The notes beneath the pieces are model-generated. The model was not told where the DNA came from. It saw nothing but the letters and a program-made list of their open reading frames with translations, and did no database searches. Shown one piece after another: positions 46,815 to 56,023 of a stretch of 64,000 nt of DNA. The stretch covers positions 6,325,001 through 6,389,000 of the forward strand of contig NZ_FMHW01000002.1 of NCBI RefSeq assembly GCF_900090325.1, written 5' to 3'. Source of the DNA: Micromonospora pallida (lineage in GTDB: Bacteria; Actinomycetota; Actinomycetes; Mycobacteriales; Micromonosporaceae). Each line of letters opens with the position of its first letter. Within the stretch, counting starts at the first letter, position 1. The position numbers and the translations under genes are program-made.

Positions 46815-48524
46815 ATGTCCGTCTCCGGGATGCGCCGCCGGACCGCGCTCGGTCTGGCTGCCCTCTCCGCGGCAGCGCTGAGCGCGGTCGCCGCGACCCC
46901 CACCCAGGCCCAACCGGTCGGCCCGAAGCCGGTCGACGTCAAGCTGCTCGCCCTGAACGACTTCCACGGCAACCTCGAACCGCCGAGCGGCTCCAGCGGC
47001 ACCATCGCCGGGCAGACCGCGGGCGGTGCCGAATACCTGGCGACCTACCTTCAGCAGCTCAGCCAGGAGAGCAAGAAGCAGAAGAACACCATCACCGTCG
47101 CCGCCGGTGACCTGATCGGCGCGTCGCCGCTGCTCTCCGCCGCGTTCCACGACGAGCCGACCATCGAGTCGCTCTCGCTGGCCGGGCTGGACTACGCCAG
47201 CGTCGGCAACCACGAGTTCGACGAGGGCGCGAACGAGCTGCTCCGGATCCAGAACGGCGGCTGCCACCCGGTCGACGGCTGCGCTGACGGCACTCCGTAC
47301 GAGGGGGCCGGGTTCCAGTACCTCTCGGCCAACGCCTTCCGGACCTCGACCGGCAAGCCGCTGCTGGCGCCGTACGCCATCCACAAGGTGGACGGCGTCA
47401 AGATCGGCTTCATCGGCATGACGCTGGAGGGCACTCCGCAGATCGTCAGCCAGGAGGGCGTCGCCGGCCTGGAGTTCGCCGACGAGGCGGTCACCGCCAA
47501 CCGGTACGCCGCCGAGCTGCGCCGCCAGGGCGTGGAGACCATCGTCGTGCTGCTGCACGAGGGCGGCAACCAGGCCGGTGCCGGCGGCATCAACGACTGC
47601 GTTGACTTCACCGGCCCGGTGGTGGACATCGCCCAGCGGATGGACCCGTCGATCGACCTGATCGTCAGCGGCCACACCCACCAGGCCTACAACTGCCAGA
47701 TCGGCGGCAAGCTGGTCACCAGCGCCAGCTCGTTCGGCCGGCTGGTCACCGACATCGACCTGAAGATCGACCGGCGGACCGGCGACGTGCTGAGCATGCA
47801 GGCCGAGAACGTCGTGGTCACCCGGGACGTCGCCAAGGACCCGGCGCAGACCGCGCTGATCAACCGGTACAAGGAGGTGCTCGGCCCGGTCGCCGGCCAG
47901 GTCGTCGGCACCACCAGCGCCGCGCTGACCCGGGCCCAGGAGACCCTGTACGGAACGACGCTGGGTGAGTCCGTGCTGGGCAACGTGGTCGCCGACGCGC
48001 AGCTTGCCGCCACCGACGACGAGCAGAACGCGGTCGCCGCGTTCATGAACCCGGGCGGCGTCCGGGCCGACATCGACGCCGGTCAGGTGACGTACGAGGA
48101 GGCGTTCACGGTCCAGCCGTTCGCCAACAACCTGACCACGCTCGACCTGACCGGTGCGCAGCTCTACTGCATGCTGGAGCAGCAGTTCACCGTCGGCCGC
48201 ACGCTCTACCCGTCCGCGTCCGTCCGCTACGTGGTCGACCCGGCCGGCACCACCGCGCCGGCCGCCGACCCGTGTGCCGGCACCCGGGTCGTCCGGGGCA
48301 GCCTCACCATCGGTGGTACGGCGGTCGACACCGCCGCCACCTACCGGATCACGGTGAACAGCTTCCTGGCCGGCGGCGGCGACGGGTTCTCCGTCCTGCG
48401 GCAGGGCACCAACGCGGTCACCGGCATGATCGACCTGGACGCGCTGGTGGCGTACCTGAAGGCCAGCTCGCCGATCTCCGCGCCGGCCCTCGACCGGATC
48501 CGCACCACGGCCGAGGTCGCCTGA
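46815..48524 (+). CDS. secreted 5'-nucleotidase/2',3'-cyclic phosphodiesterase family protein
   Basis: 569 residues. The signal peptide has a twin-Arg-like start (MRRRTALGLAALSAAAL). The metallophosphatase domain shows LALNDFHGNL, AGDLIGASP, VGNHEFDEG, LLHEGGNQ and VSGHTHQAYNC. The C-terminal 5_nucleotid_C domain follows from about 350 (GESVLGNVVADAQLAA, FMNPGGVRADI, FLAGGGDGFSVL). It is exported to the cell surface, where it dephosphorylates nucleotides for phosphate and nucleoside uptake. ATG 46815 has AAGGAG. A perfect terminator follows. Confidence 0.95.
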   Translation: MSVSGMRRRTALGLAALSAAALSAVAATPTQAQPVGPKPVDVKLLALNDFHGNLEPPSGSSGTIAGQTAGGAEYLATYLQQLSQESKKQKNTITVAAGDLIGASPLLSAAFHDEPTIESLSLAGLDYASVGNHEFDEGANELLRIQNGGCHPVDGCADGTPYEGAGFQYLSANAFRTSTGKPLLAPYAIHKVDGVKIGFIGMTLEGTPQIVSQEGVAGLEFADEAVTANRYAAELRRQGVETIVVLLHEGGNQAGAGGINDCVDFTGPVVDIAQRMDPSIDLIVSGHTHQAYNCQIGGKLVTSASSFGRLVTDIDLKIDRRTGDVLSMQAENVVVTRDVAKDPAQTALINRYKEVLGPVAGQVVGTTSAALTRAQETLYGTTLGESVLGNVVADAQLAATDDEQNAVAAFMNPGGVRADIDAGQVTYEEAFTVQPFANNLTTLDLTGAQLYCMLEQQFTVGRTLYPSASVRYVVDPAGTTAPAADPCAGTRVVRGSLTIGGTAVDTAATYRITVNSFLAGGGDGFSVLRQGTNAVTGMIDLDALVAYLKASSPISAPALDRIRTTAEVA

Positions 48525-48535
48525 CCTCTGCTGTG

Positions 48536-48571
48536 GAACGGGCCCCGGAGCGCACGCTCCGGGGCCCGTTC
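48536..48571 (+). terminator. terminator of the 5'-nucleotidase gene
   Basis: A perfect 17-bp stem GAACGGGCCCCGGAGCG (48536-48552) with its complement (48555-48571) and a 2-nt nominal loop, starting 12 nt after the stop codon. The tail is CCCGTTCCG. Confidence 0.85.
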
Positions 48572-48622
48572 CCGTTCCGCGGCCGTCGGGGCCATGCTGG
48601 CCTACGTCTATACGATCGGTCC

Positions 48623-49386
48623 GTGGACTCGACCCGACGCGGACGTGACGTCGCCATCTGGCTGGTGCTGTGCGCCGGGATCGTCACCGGATGCGGCATC
48701 ACAGGTGACCCACCAGAACGCACCGCCGAGGCCGAACAGTACGCCCGAGGCGTGGCGGCCCAGATCGTCACCGACCTCCAGGCGAGAAGGAACCCCGACA
48801 CGCGTACGGCCGACCAGATCGGCCGGGCGTTGGCTGTTCGTCCGGAGGCCAACCTCATCGCGATCTCGGGGGTGGACACTGCTCATCCGGCTGGTGTGAC
48901 CGCAGTGATCCGGATCGAGGGCAGCGGCACGGACGGCTCCTGGCTGGAGCCGGAGTTCGTCGTCGAGGACTTCTGCTTCGAGCTGCGCTTCGCCCCACCG
49001 CTCCGACGTCCCCGCCCACGGTCCCCTGCCCGTCACCTGCCCCCAGGCTGACCTTCCCGCCGCTGAAGAAGCCGGAGCTGCCAGCGCCGGATCAGCTACG
49101 TGCCGCGCTCGCGAGTGCCGCTGACGAGGCCGGCGTACGCGCGGCGCTGGCCGCGCTGTCGCTCGACCCGACGATCCGGGTCGACGTGGCCACCCAGGGC
49201 GGAATTCTCGGCGTGGCGCTGCGCGCCCCGGACGAAGAGAGCGGAGGGTACGGATGCCTCCTCGCTCGTAAGCGTGGCGGGACAGCGGAGGCATGGCTAC
49301 CTGCGGCGGCGCAGCTGCAGCCCGGGGAGTTGGCCTGTGTGGCGTCGGAGGCCCTTGCCGGGTACGGCCGGGAGCCGCTGCGATGA
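48623..49386 (+). pseudogene. hypothetical lipoprotein, frame broken by one-base loss
   Basis: GTG 48623 begins a lipoprotein signal ending GIVTGC (Cys24). The first frame carries AEQYARGVAAQIVTDLQARR to DFCFELRFAP. The sequence then continues in another frame as TAPTSPPTVPCPSPAPRLTF and RAALASAADEAGVRAALAAL, ending at 49386. The switch lies in the C-run 48993-48996. One added base gives an uninterrupted 254-residue protein. Function unknown. A sequencing error is a real possibility. Confidence 0.8.
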
Positions 49387-49466
49387 CGTCCTGAGCCGCA
49401 CGTGGAAGGTCTGGCGCTGGGGCGACTGGAACTGCTGACCGAAGCCGCTGCTACAGCCGTACGGCC

Positions 49467-50060
49467 TCAGCGGGCGAACGGTGGCAACGCGGCGAAGCCG
49501 GGATGCAGCTCGACCTGCTGGGCGAGCTGGGCCATCACCTGGCGTACCCGGGTCAGGGGGTGCTGCGGGAACTGCGGGTCGTACGCCGGGTCGTCGGCGA
49601 CGTGCGACGGCAGCCCGCCGTCGCCGTCCGGGCCGTACGGATGGGGCCGGAAGTAGCTCGCGGGGCCGACCTTGGCCATGACCAGCGCCTCCCGCTGGCC
49701 GGTCGTCCCGCTCTCGGCGGCCTGCACCCGCAACACGGCGCTGCACGTGGCCTTCGGCACGATGTAGCTGCCCAGGAATGCCTGGCCGTGGGGCTGGTTG
49801 GGCAGCTTGACCTTGATGATCTGGCGAAGTGCCGGCTGGCCGCCGACGGGCGTGACATCGGCCTCGATCAGCGCGCCGCCCTGAGCGGCGGTCATCTTCG
49901 CCATCCCCTTCTGGAGCGCGGACAGATCCGTCAGCGCGGCAGGCAGGTCGGGAACCAGGTTGAAGAAGACCTGCTGGATCACGATCCGCTCGTCGTTGGC
50001 CCAGGTGTCCTGGGCAACCTGGTTGAAGCCGCCGAGAAGGAAGTGCTGAAAGGGGTGCAT
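49467..50060 (-). CDS. hypothetical protein near the WXG100-like cluster
   Basis: 197 residues. The start MHPFQHFLLGGFNQVAQDTW is followed by a mixed alpha/beta protein (VKLPNQPHGQAFLGSYIVPK, CSAVLRVQAAESGT). No signal peptide is seen. It lies 26 bp from the YbaB-like gene on the same strand, so the two may be cotranscribed. The family is not recognised. Its placement suggests a role with the secreted-protein cluster. Confidence 0.75.
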   Translation of the reverse strand: MHPFQHFLLGGFNQVAQDTWANDERIVIQQVFFNLVPDLPAALTDLSALQKGMAKMTAAQGGALIEADVTPVGGQPALRQIIKVKLPNQPHGQAFLGSYIVPKATCSAVLRVQAAESGTTGQREALVMAKVGPASYFRPHPYGPDGDGGLPSHVADDPAYDPQFPQHPLTRVRQVMAQLAQQVELHPGFAALPPFAR

Positions 50061-50086
50061 GGCTCCGATCGTGCCAGGTCGGTCTG

Positions 50087-50485
50087 TCAGGAGGATTCGC
50101 GTTCCCGGGCCAGGCGCGCGACCGTGTCGGAAAGCTCCTCCAGCCGGCTCATCCCTGCTTCCAGCTCCGTGACCGTCTGCTCGCTGGGGCGCATGGCGAG
50201 CAGGGGAGCCATGATCTCGTCCGCGCGGGCGGCAAACTCACGCTGGGCGGTGGTGACCGCGGCGACGATCTCCTCGGCCAACTCCTCAGTGGGCAGCCTC
50301 CGCGCGTTCGGATCGAGCCGCAGGTCCACCAGCAACCCGCCGGGGCCGGTCCGGGCAGCCACCAGTCCGCTGGGCGAAACGCCCTCCCCGTACTGCTCCG
50401 CGAGGTCCTGCTGCATGCGTTGGATCTGCTCGATCTGTTGCTGCGCGTAGTACGCGAGATCCGTGAGATTGCGGATATCGGCCAC
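50087..50485 (-). CDS. YbaB/EbfC-like protein, WXG100-cluster type
   Basis: 132 residues. YbaB-like beta core (GLVAARTGPGGLLVDLRLDP) lies between N-terminal (YYAQQQIEQIQRMQQDLAEQ) and C-terminal helices. The long C-terminal coiled coil distinguishes it from the housekeeping copy at 27532. Such proteins commonly accompany WXG100 genes in actinobacteria, perhaps as chaperones or DNA binders. GTG 50485 has GGAGGGG 7 nt upstream. It is divergent from the gene at 50577. Confidence 0.82.
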   Translation of the reverse strand: MADIRNLTDLAYYAQQQIEQIQRMQQDLAEQYGEGVSPSGLVAARTGPGGLLVDLRLDPNARRLPTEELAEEIVAAVTTAQREFAARADEIMAPLLAMRPSEQTVTELEAGMSRLEELSDTVARLARERESS

Positions 50486-50576
50486 GCGGCACCCCTCCGA
50501 TCGGTCGGACATTCCCGGGTCAGCCTACCGAGAAGAGATCGTCGCGGATCTTCCCGAGGAGTGGCATTCTGTCTCG

Positions 50577-51176
50577 GTGGCCGATTACACCAGCCGCATC
50601 GAGCCGACTCTGCGTCCGTTGCTGCGGGACGCGGAGAAGCTGCTCGTCGCATCGCCGCTGGTGTCCGACCCCGGGACGACGGAGACGGTCTCCGTCTCGG
50701 ACGAGCTGAAGAACCTGCTCGACCCGACGCTCCTGGTCGGCCTGGGTGCCCACCCCGGCGAACTGCTGCGTCAGGCGACGTTCGGTCGGGCGCTGCTCGG
50801 TGGCCCGGGAAGTGTCGCGCACAGCCTGTACGAGGCCGTCGACAACGAGCAGGCACCCGCGCTGGCCCTGACCGACCGGCGGCTTCTGGTCTATCGCACC
50901 GAACTGGTCGACCAGCCCGGCCGCAGCCGCTGGCAGCGCTGGTTCGGTCCCGTCGAGCAGCGGACGCGACTCGTCCACGAGGTGGGCCGGGAGCAGGTGG
51001 TCGGCGCGGTCGCCGCGCCCGCCGGAGTGCTCCGTCGGGGCCGGTTCCTGCTGATCTTCACGGACCGATCCGCCTGCGCGTTGGTGGCCAGCGTGTCGGA
51101 CGCGGCCACGCGCGCGGTCAGTGAGATCGGACCACCACAAACCCACATCGGTGCCGAGGGGGAGGGGCCCGCGTGA
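50577..51176 (+). CDS. hypothetical protein, first gene of a coupled four-gene cluster
   Basis: About 199 residues. It has helical beginnings (SRIEPTLRPLLRDAEKLLVA), then a PH-like or bPH2-like beta-rich portion (LALTDRRLLVYRTELVDQPG, then RGRFLLIFTDRSACALVASV) resembling actinobacterial PH-domain proteins. No signal peptide. The start is not secure: GTG 50577 has no close Shine-Dalgarno, and the frame is open upstream. Its stop overlaps the next start (GTGA). It may be an adaptor for the WXG100-like proteins, which is inference from position. Confidence 0.75.
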   Translation: MADYTSRIEPTLRPLLRDAEKLLVASPLVSDPGTTETVSVSDELKNLLDPTLLVGLGAHPGELLRQATFGRALLGGPGSVAHSLYEAVDNEQAPALALTDRRLLVYRTELVDQPGRSRWQRWFGPVEQRTRLVHEVGREQVVGAVAAPAGVLRRGRFLLIFTDRSACALVASVSDAATRAVSEIGPPQTHIGAEGEGPA

Positions 51177-51484
51177 CGCAGCCACTGAAGGTCTATCTGG
51201 ACGCCATGACGCGGTACGCGACGGCGATGGAGGACCTGGCAGTCGAGTTCGGTAACACCCGGACGGCGTTGCTGGACGCCGACGTGACCGAGGACAGCTT
51301 CGGGATGCTGCCGGAGTCCCGCGAGGTGGCGAGCGACTACGCGGAGCGGACCGAGGCCGGGCTGACGGTGCTGCGCCACGGCGAGCGGATCTTCGAGGAC
51401 CTGGGCACGGCGTTCCGCCAGATGCGGGACAACTACCAGCGCTCGGACGACACCAGCGCCAGGCCGTTCGGAGACCGACCGTGA
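51173..51484 (+). CDS. WXG100/EspC-like small helical protein
   Basis: 103 residues with two helices, typical in length for type VII secretion substrates (VYLDAMTRYATAMEDLAVEF, then FEDLGTAFRQMRDNYQ). A WxG turn is not present, so it resembles the EspC/DUF2580 subgroup (ESX-1-associated). GTG start overlaps the upstream stop, and its stop overlaps the next gene, both as GTGA. Confidence 0.78.
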   Translation: MTQPLKVYLDAMTRYATAMEDLAVEFGNTRTALLDADVTEDSFGMLPESREVASDYAERTEAGLTVLRHGERIFEDLGTAFRQMRDNYQRSDDTSARPFGDRP

Positions 51485-52272
51485 CCCGTCCACCCAGCGG
51501 AGCGGAACGGATCGAGACCTGGCTGGGCCCGGCCGGCGCGGCCTATGGGGTGATCAGACCGATCGTCGACTTTCTGGCGAACCCCCTCGACGAGGTCACC
51601 GGCGACCCCGACCAACTGCGGGAGAAGGCCAAGGCCTGGCAGTCGGCAGCCGAACGAATGGAGGACTTCGCCCAGGCGGAACTCGCTGCCCGTCGTGGCC
51701 TGCTGTCCTACTGGGAGGGGGACGCGGCGACCGCGTTCAACACGGAGATGAACGAGGTCAACCGGTCGTTGGGTGAGATCGGCGCCGATTTCGAGTTCAC
51801 CGTGAAACTCCTGGAGGCCTCTGCCGAGGGGGCCCAACAGGCCCAGGAGTTGGTCGAGCAGATCGTCCGGGAACTCATCGCCTGGCTGATTATCACGGTC
51901 GTGGTCGCCCTGGCATCGGCCTGGATCACCCTGGGCGCATCGGTGGCTGCCGCGTCTGCCGCCGGTGCGATCGAGGCCGGGTTGGCGGGCACCCGGGCGG
52001 CGGCGGTCGCCCTGCGGCTGGCCAACCTCCTACGTCAGGTCGCCACGGTGCTGCGGAACATCAGCAACTTCGCGCGCGCCTACAAGCTGACGACCATCAC
52101 CAAGGTCGGGGTACGGAACTGGATGACCGCCCGGTACGCCAGCAGCCTGGGCTACCAACTGTTGGCCACCAACTGGGTGATCAAGCAGACGATCGCGAAG
52201 CCGGTGCTCGGCCCGGGAGTCGACAAGGTCACCGAGGCCGACCGGCCATGGAAGCTGCCACCGGTGCTGTGA
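51481..52272 (+). CDS. WXG100-domain protein with C-terminal hydrophobic region
   Basis: 263 residues. An N-terminal WXG100-type helical hairpin carries the turn WEGDAATAF at about residue 79 (LREKAKAWQSAAERMEDFAQ before it, FEFTVKLLEASAEGAQQAQE after it). Hydrophobic helices follow (ELIAWLIITVVVALASAWIT). The C-terminal 70 residues are basic and globular. This layout suggests a type VII-exported or membrane-inserting effector-like protein. No nuclease or deaminase motif is seen. It overlaps its neighbours by 4 nt on both sides. Confidence 0.82.
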   Translation: MTRPPSGAERIETWLGPAGAAYGVIRPIVDFLANPLDEVTGDPDQLREKAKAWQSAAERMEDFAQAELAARRGLLSYWEGDAATAFNTEMNEVNRSLGEIGADFEFTVKLLEASAEGAQQAQELVEQIVRELIAWLIITVVVALASAWITLGASVAAASAAGAIEAGLAGTRAAAVALRLANLLRQVATVLRNISNFARAYKLTTITKVGVRNWMTARYASSLGYQLLATNWVIKQTIAKPVLGPGVDKVTEADRPWKLPPVL

Positions 52273-53057
52273 CGTCCACCCTTGTCCTGCCGCCGCGCCT
52301 GACCGCCTCGGCTCAGCACCTACGCGACGCCGCTCATCGGCGTGGACTACGCACCGTCCAGCTCCCCACCTTCGAGGTACCTGCCGGGACGCGTGCTGAT
52401 CACCTCCATGCCGGACCAAGCTTCGCCGACGCCGTCGCACCGCTGCTCGGGATCGCACCCCTGGAGGCTGACCCCGGTTGGCTGACCCGGCTTCCCCGGG
52501 AACTCACCCGCCGGGAGATCACCCTGGTCGCCATCGGCGAGGCGTACGAACTCCGTCGACCAGCGTTCGTCAAGTCGCCCAACGACAAGAACATCCCGGC
52601 GATGATCTACACCGACGGCTCCCGCCTGCCCGGCCCGGACGCCGTCGACCGACAGACCCCGGTGCTCGTCAGCGACATCGTCGACTTCACTGCCGAGTAC
52701 CGACTGCACCTGCTCGACGGTGGGGTCCACGCGGGCAGCCAGTACGCCGAGCACGGCCGGTTGTGCCTCGGCCCCCCGTCGTCCGACGCGCTGGCCTTCG
52801 GCACCGACCTTCTTGCCGGATACGGGCACACGCTGCCCTCCGCCATCGTCGTAGACGTGGGACTGGTCGACGGCCACTGGGCCGTGATCGAGGCGAATGC
52901 CGCCTGGGCCAGCGGAGCGTACGTGGCAGATCCGGATCTGGCCCTGGACGTCGTCCTTCGAGCGGCCAGCCCGACGGCTTCGGTTAGCGTCCGCGACCGA
53001 CCGTTCATCCGGCGGTTCAGCGACCCGAACCAGCCTCTCAGCCCGCTCCAGGCATGA
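52269..53057 (+). CDS. ATP-grasp domain protein (DUF4343-like)
   Basis: 262 residues. The ATP-grasp character is seen in RRPAFVKSPNDKNIPAMIYT (Lys of the ATP site), VLVSDIVDFTAEYRLHLLDG (central strand) and AIVVDVGLVDGHWAVIEANA (metal-binding E-x-N, EANAAWASG). Such proteins ligate a carboxylate to an amine, for example in peptide tailoring. GTG 52269 overlaps the WXG100-like stop by 4 nt, like the other joints in this cluster. The substrate is unknown. Confidence 0.85.
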   Translation: MTSTLVLPPRLTASAQHLRDAAHRRGLRTVQLPTFEVPAGTRADHLHAGPSFADAVAPLLGIAPLEADPGWLTRLPRELTRREITLVAIGEAYELRRPAFVKSPNDKNIPAMIYTDGSRLPGPDAVDRQTPVLVSDIVDFTAEYRLHLLDGGVHAGSQYAEHGRLCLGPPSSDALAFGTDLLAGYGHTLPSAIVVDVGLVDGHWAVIEANAAWASGAYVADPDLALDVVLRAASPTASVSVRDRPFIRRFSDPNQPLSPLQA

Positions 53058-53147
53058 CCGTAGGGCGGCGAGCGTCGTCCAAGGTCATCCGATCGGGTTC
53101 TGTTCCGTAGCGCGCTGCCTGCGGGGCAGCGCCATCTCTGTCGGCCT

Positions 53148-53990
53148 TCAGTGCCGCCCGAGGACCTCGGCGACCCGCATGAAGCCGTCTGTGCCGTGGC
53201 CCAGTCCGATGACCCGGCGGGCCATGCCCTCGGCCGCACGCATCACGCCGGCGTCGATGCCGTGCGCCTCGGACGTGTGGACGATGTGGGCCATGGAGGA
53301 CGCCGCAGAGGTGATCGGGTTGCCCTCGCCGGGGAAGCTGCCCCGGTCCACTTCCTCCGCGCCCTCCTCGAAGAGGGGTGGGAGGATCGCGGCGATGCCC
53401 TTGGCGAAGGGGGCCAGCTCCCGAGCCGTGACGCCCTCCACCTTCGCCACCGCCAGTGCGTGCGTGTAGCCCGCCATCGCGGTCCAGAAGATGTCGAGCA
53501 GTGCGATGTCGTATGCCGCCGCGCGGCCGATCTCCTCGCCGAGGTGGGTGTGGGTGCCGCCCAGCGCCTTCAGCACCGGCTGGTGCTCCCGGTAGAGGTC
53601 CTCGGGACCGCTGTAGATGACCACCGCGTTCGCGGTTCCGATGGTGGTGGTCGGCGTCATGATCGCGCCGTCCAGGTAGCGAATGCCGTGTCCGGCCGCC
53701 CACCGCGCGGTGTCCCGGGCCCGGTCTGGGGTGTCGGCCGTCAGGCTGACGACGGTGCGTCCCTTGAGGGCATCAGTGACCCCGTCGCGTCGCAGGATGG
53801 CGTCCGACGCGTCGTAGTTCACCACGCAGACCACGGTCAGCCCGCTTGCGGCGACCGCCTCTTCGGCCGACCGGGCGCTGATGGCGCCCCGCTCGACCAA
53901 CTCCCGATCCCTGCCCGGCGTCCGGTTCCATACGGTCGTCCGCAGACCGGCGTTCAGGAACGCGCCGGCCAGGGCCCGACGAGCATGTCG
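53148..53990 (-). pseudogene. NAD(P)-binding oxidoreductase (6PGDH/imine reductase type) lacking its 5' end
   Basis: From RALAGAFLNAGLRTTVWNRT through ERGAISARSAEEAVAASGLT, DGAIMTPTTTIGTANAVVIY and the helical C-terminal domain, this is a standard NAD_binding_2/imine reductase-like protein. However, the first strand and its GxGxxG loop are missing. In the open frame the sequence runs back to the stop of the upstream gene (54008) without a usual start before 53900. An ATG in another frame (about 53989) would need an extra base near the C-run 53975-53977. It is probably a 5'-truncated gene. Confidence 0.65.
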
Positions 53991-54005
53991 GCCATCGCCC
54001 CGCTG

Positions 54006-54665
54006 CTACGGCCACGCCCGAGATCCCTCGAAGGACACGTGCACTGCGTCCTCGAGGATGTAGACGCTGACGCACATCGAACGTTGATCAAGTAGCCAGC
54101 CCGTTGGTTGGCAGGATTGTCCACCATGCCCCAAGTCCCACCCGCGGCTGATCAGATGTTGTCGGACCTGTTCGAAGACGCCGCTCGTCGGCTGCCCCGA
54201 CCTGCCAGTCACGGTGAAGAAACGACCGCATGCACCCGACCCACATGAATGACCATCTGGCTCATCGACTGTAGCGCTGAGACCTGCTGGCACCGGCAAC
54301 AGTTCGTCGGCTGAGGGGATGAACGGCTCGCTGTTGAACACGTAGAAGGAGGAGGGCGCACAGACGCAGGCGACAAGCGAAGCCAGCACAACCGCGACCC
54401 GGTAAGCCCACGAGCCCCGGGGGCGTTCCGCTGGGCCGAGTCGCCGCCTTTCGACAGCTCGACCCACACCAATGATCGCCACAGCGACGGGAAGGTAGCC
54501 CACGGTCATCTCTGCCTGTGCACGTGGAAAGGCGGCAATGACCACGGCCGCGACTGCAGTCCAGCCGAGCAGTACCAGGCCGACAATCCAGCCAATGCGC
54601 CGGGTCCGAGCAGCAAGCCACCACGCCACAGCAGTCAGCGCGCTGTATACGGCGATGACGATCAC
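54006..54665 (-). CDS. hypothetical membrane protein
   Basis: 219 residues from GTG 54665, though longer starts are possible. Four hydrophobic segments lie in the first 110 residues (VIVIAVYSALTAVAWWLAAR, then IGWIVGLVLLGWTAVAAVVI). A soluble C-terminal part contains four Cys residues (HSCGSGACGRFF, SCQPTG, MCVSVY) and probably lies outside the membrane. No family is recognised. Its end abuts the truncated oxidoreductase. It is divergent from 54763. Confidence 0.68.
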   Translation of the reverse strand: MIVIAVYSALTAVAWWLAARTRRIGWIVGLVLLGWTAVAAVVIAAFPRAQAEMTVGYLPVAVAIIGVGRAVERRRLGPAERPRGSWAYRVAVVLASLVACVCAPSSFYVFNSEPFIPSADELLPVPAGLSATVDEPDGHSCGSGACGRFFTVTGRSGQPTSGVFEQVRQHLISRGWDLGHGGQSCQPTGWLLDQRSMCVSVYILEDAVHVSFEGSRAWP

Positions 54666-54762
54666 CGGTGAAGCATGATCGATTGACTCCCTGTGCGGAA
54701 GCACCACGGCCCACCTTGCGTGGTCACGTCCCACATCGCTCACCTTGCGTACTCTCGGCTGC

Positions 54763-55410
54763 GTGCGCCGCAGCTGGATCATCCTTCGGAAGGCGGGCGT
54801 GTACCTCGCGGTCTTCCTCGTGGTTGCCGCGCTCGACTCCGTGGTCGCCACCACGTGGATCAGGCCGGATCTGACCGCCGTTGTCGGCACGTTGCTGTGG
54901 GCTGGTTCCATGCTCGTGATCTATGCCATCGACCCGTGGCCGAACGTCAACGGGCGAGTGGTGTGGCTGGGGATCGCATGGCTCGTCAGCGCGATCCTGA
55001 TGTTGGCAGTAGCAGAGGGCTTCTGGGCGTTCGTACTGCACCAGCGCGGTCAGCAGGTCGTCGCCAGCGTCGTCGAAGTGCATCACAGCGACAAGGGCTC
55101 CACCACCTACACCCTGAGCCATGGCGGCCGGCGAATCCCGGGACGGCTGACGAACTGGCCCGGCAACGACGCACTATTCACGGAGAGCACCCACGGAACG
55201 ACCGGCGACCAGGTCATCGTCGTACGTGACCTGGAGGGCCTGGTAGACCCGCGACTGCCCGAAAGGCTGGCGGAGCCCGACGAGGTGGCCGGCAATCTCT
55301 TGCTGGCAGTCGCCGTTCTGGCTGCTCTCTGCATCGGCGCCGCCTGGTCGCAGAGCCGGCAGGCTTCTGAGAAGCGCCGTCCCGTGGCTCGAAGGCGAGA
55401 AGCCGGGTGA
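54763..55410 (+). CDS. hypothetical membrane protein with extracytoplasmic beta domain
   Basis: 215 residues from GTG 54763. Three N-terminal helices (AGVYLAVFLVVAALDSVVAT, AIDPWPNVNGRVVWLGIAWL) precede a beta-rich section (QQVVASVVEVHHSDKGSTTY, TLSHGGRRIPGRL). A last helix, NLLLAVAVLAALCIGAAW, precedes an Arg-rich tail. The layout resembles DUF3592 proteins. No role is known. Confidence 0.74.
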   Translation: MRRSWIILRKAGVYLAVFLVVAALDSVVATTWIRPDLTAVVGTLLWAGSMLVIYAIDPWPNVNGRVVWLGIAWLVSAILMLAVAEGFWAFVLHQRGQQVVASVVEVHHSDKGSTTYTLSHGGRRIPGRLTNWPGNDALFTESTHGTTGDQVIVVRDLEGLVDPRLPERLAEPDEVAGNLLLAVAVLAALCIGAAWSQSRQASEKRRPVARRREAG

Positions 55411-55480
55411 CGACGTTTGACAGTGTCTTGTGCCCCTGTGTGCCCCACACTGCCGGCAGCGTGCCAGTAACCTCGCCGCC

Positions 55481-56020
55481 GTGACGTCTGCTGATCAAGA
55501 AGGCTGGTCATTCGCCACTGCACGGGTCCCGGCCGAGTTCGGTGCCGCACTCCACCCGCTCACACCGGGTGTCGAGCACGCTTGGGCCGGCGAGGAGACT
55601 CTGTGCGGCCTCGCTGAGGACCAGATCGAGTTGTACCTACACCTCTTCGACCGCGAGGACGCTTCGGCCTGCCCGACCTGCCGGCAACGGGCCGCCGTCG
55701 CCCCGACCCGGCCATGCGGACAGGAACGCCTGCACGGCCGGGTTCTAGCGGCTGCGGCGGGACCAATGCGCGAGGAACTGCTCGACGCTCTGCGCCGAGG
55801 TGCCGAGATCAAGCTGTGGATCAACGGCCCCGCTGTCAGCCTGGCGAAGCACTACGCCCAGCTGGACCGAATCGTCGAAGGCGGCTCCGCCATGGTCGCG
55901 GCGCTTAGCGTCCACGGATCGGTCGGACTTGCCAGGGTCGAGCACGGGCCGTGGCAGTTCATCGTTGTCCTGACCGACCACGGGCCTCCCCTGATCGCCC
56001 GCGCCACTGCCGAGCGGTAG
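55481..56020 (+). CDS. hypothetical protein with Cys-rich mid-section
   Basis: 179 residues from GTG 55481. The middle has ETLCGLAEDQIELYLHLFDR and ACPTCRQRA, a likely zinc pair (C and CxxC). The C-terminal half (IKLWINGPAVSLAKHYAQLD and GLARVEHGPWQFIVVLTDHG) is alpha/beta. Proteins of this style occur beside integrative elements in Streptomyces. It ends just before the integrase remnant and could be element cargo. Confidence 0.68.
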   Translation: MTSADQEGWSFATARVPAEFGAALHPLTPGVEHAWAGEETLCGLAEDQIELYLHLFDREDASACPTCRQRAAVAPTRPCGQERLHGRVLAAAAGPMREELLDALRRGAEIKLWINGPAVSLAKHYAQLDRIVEGGSAMVAALSVHGSVGLARVEHGPWQFIVVLTDHGPPLIARATAER

Positions 56021-56023
56021 GCA

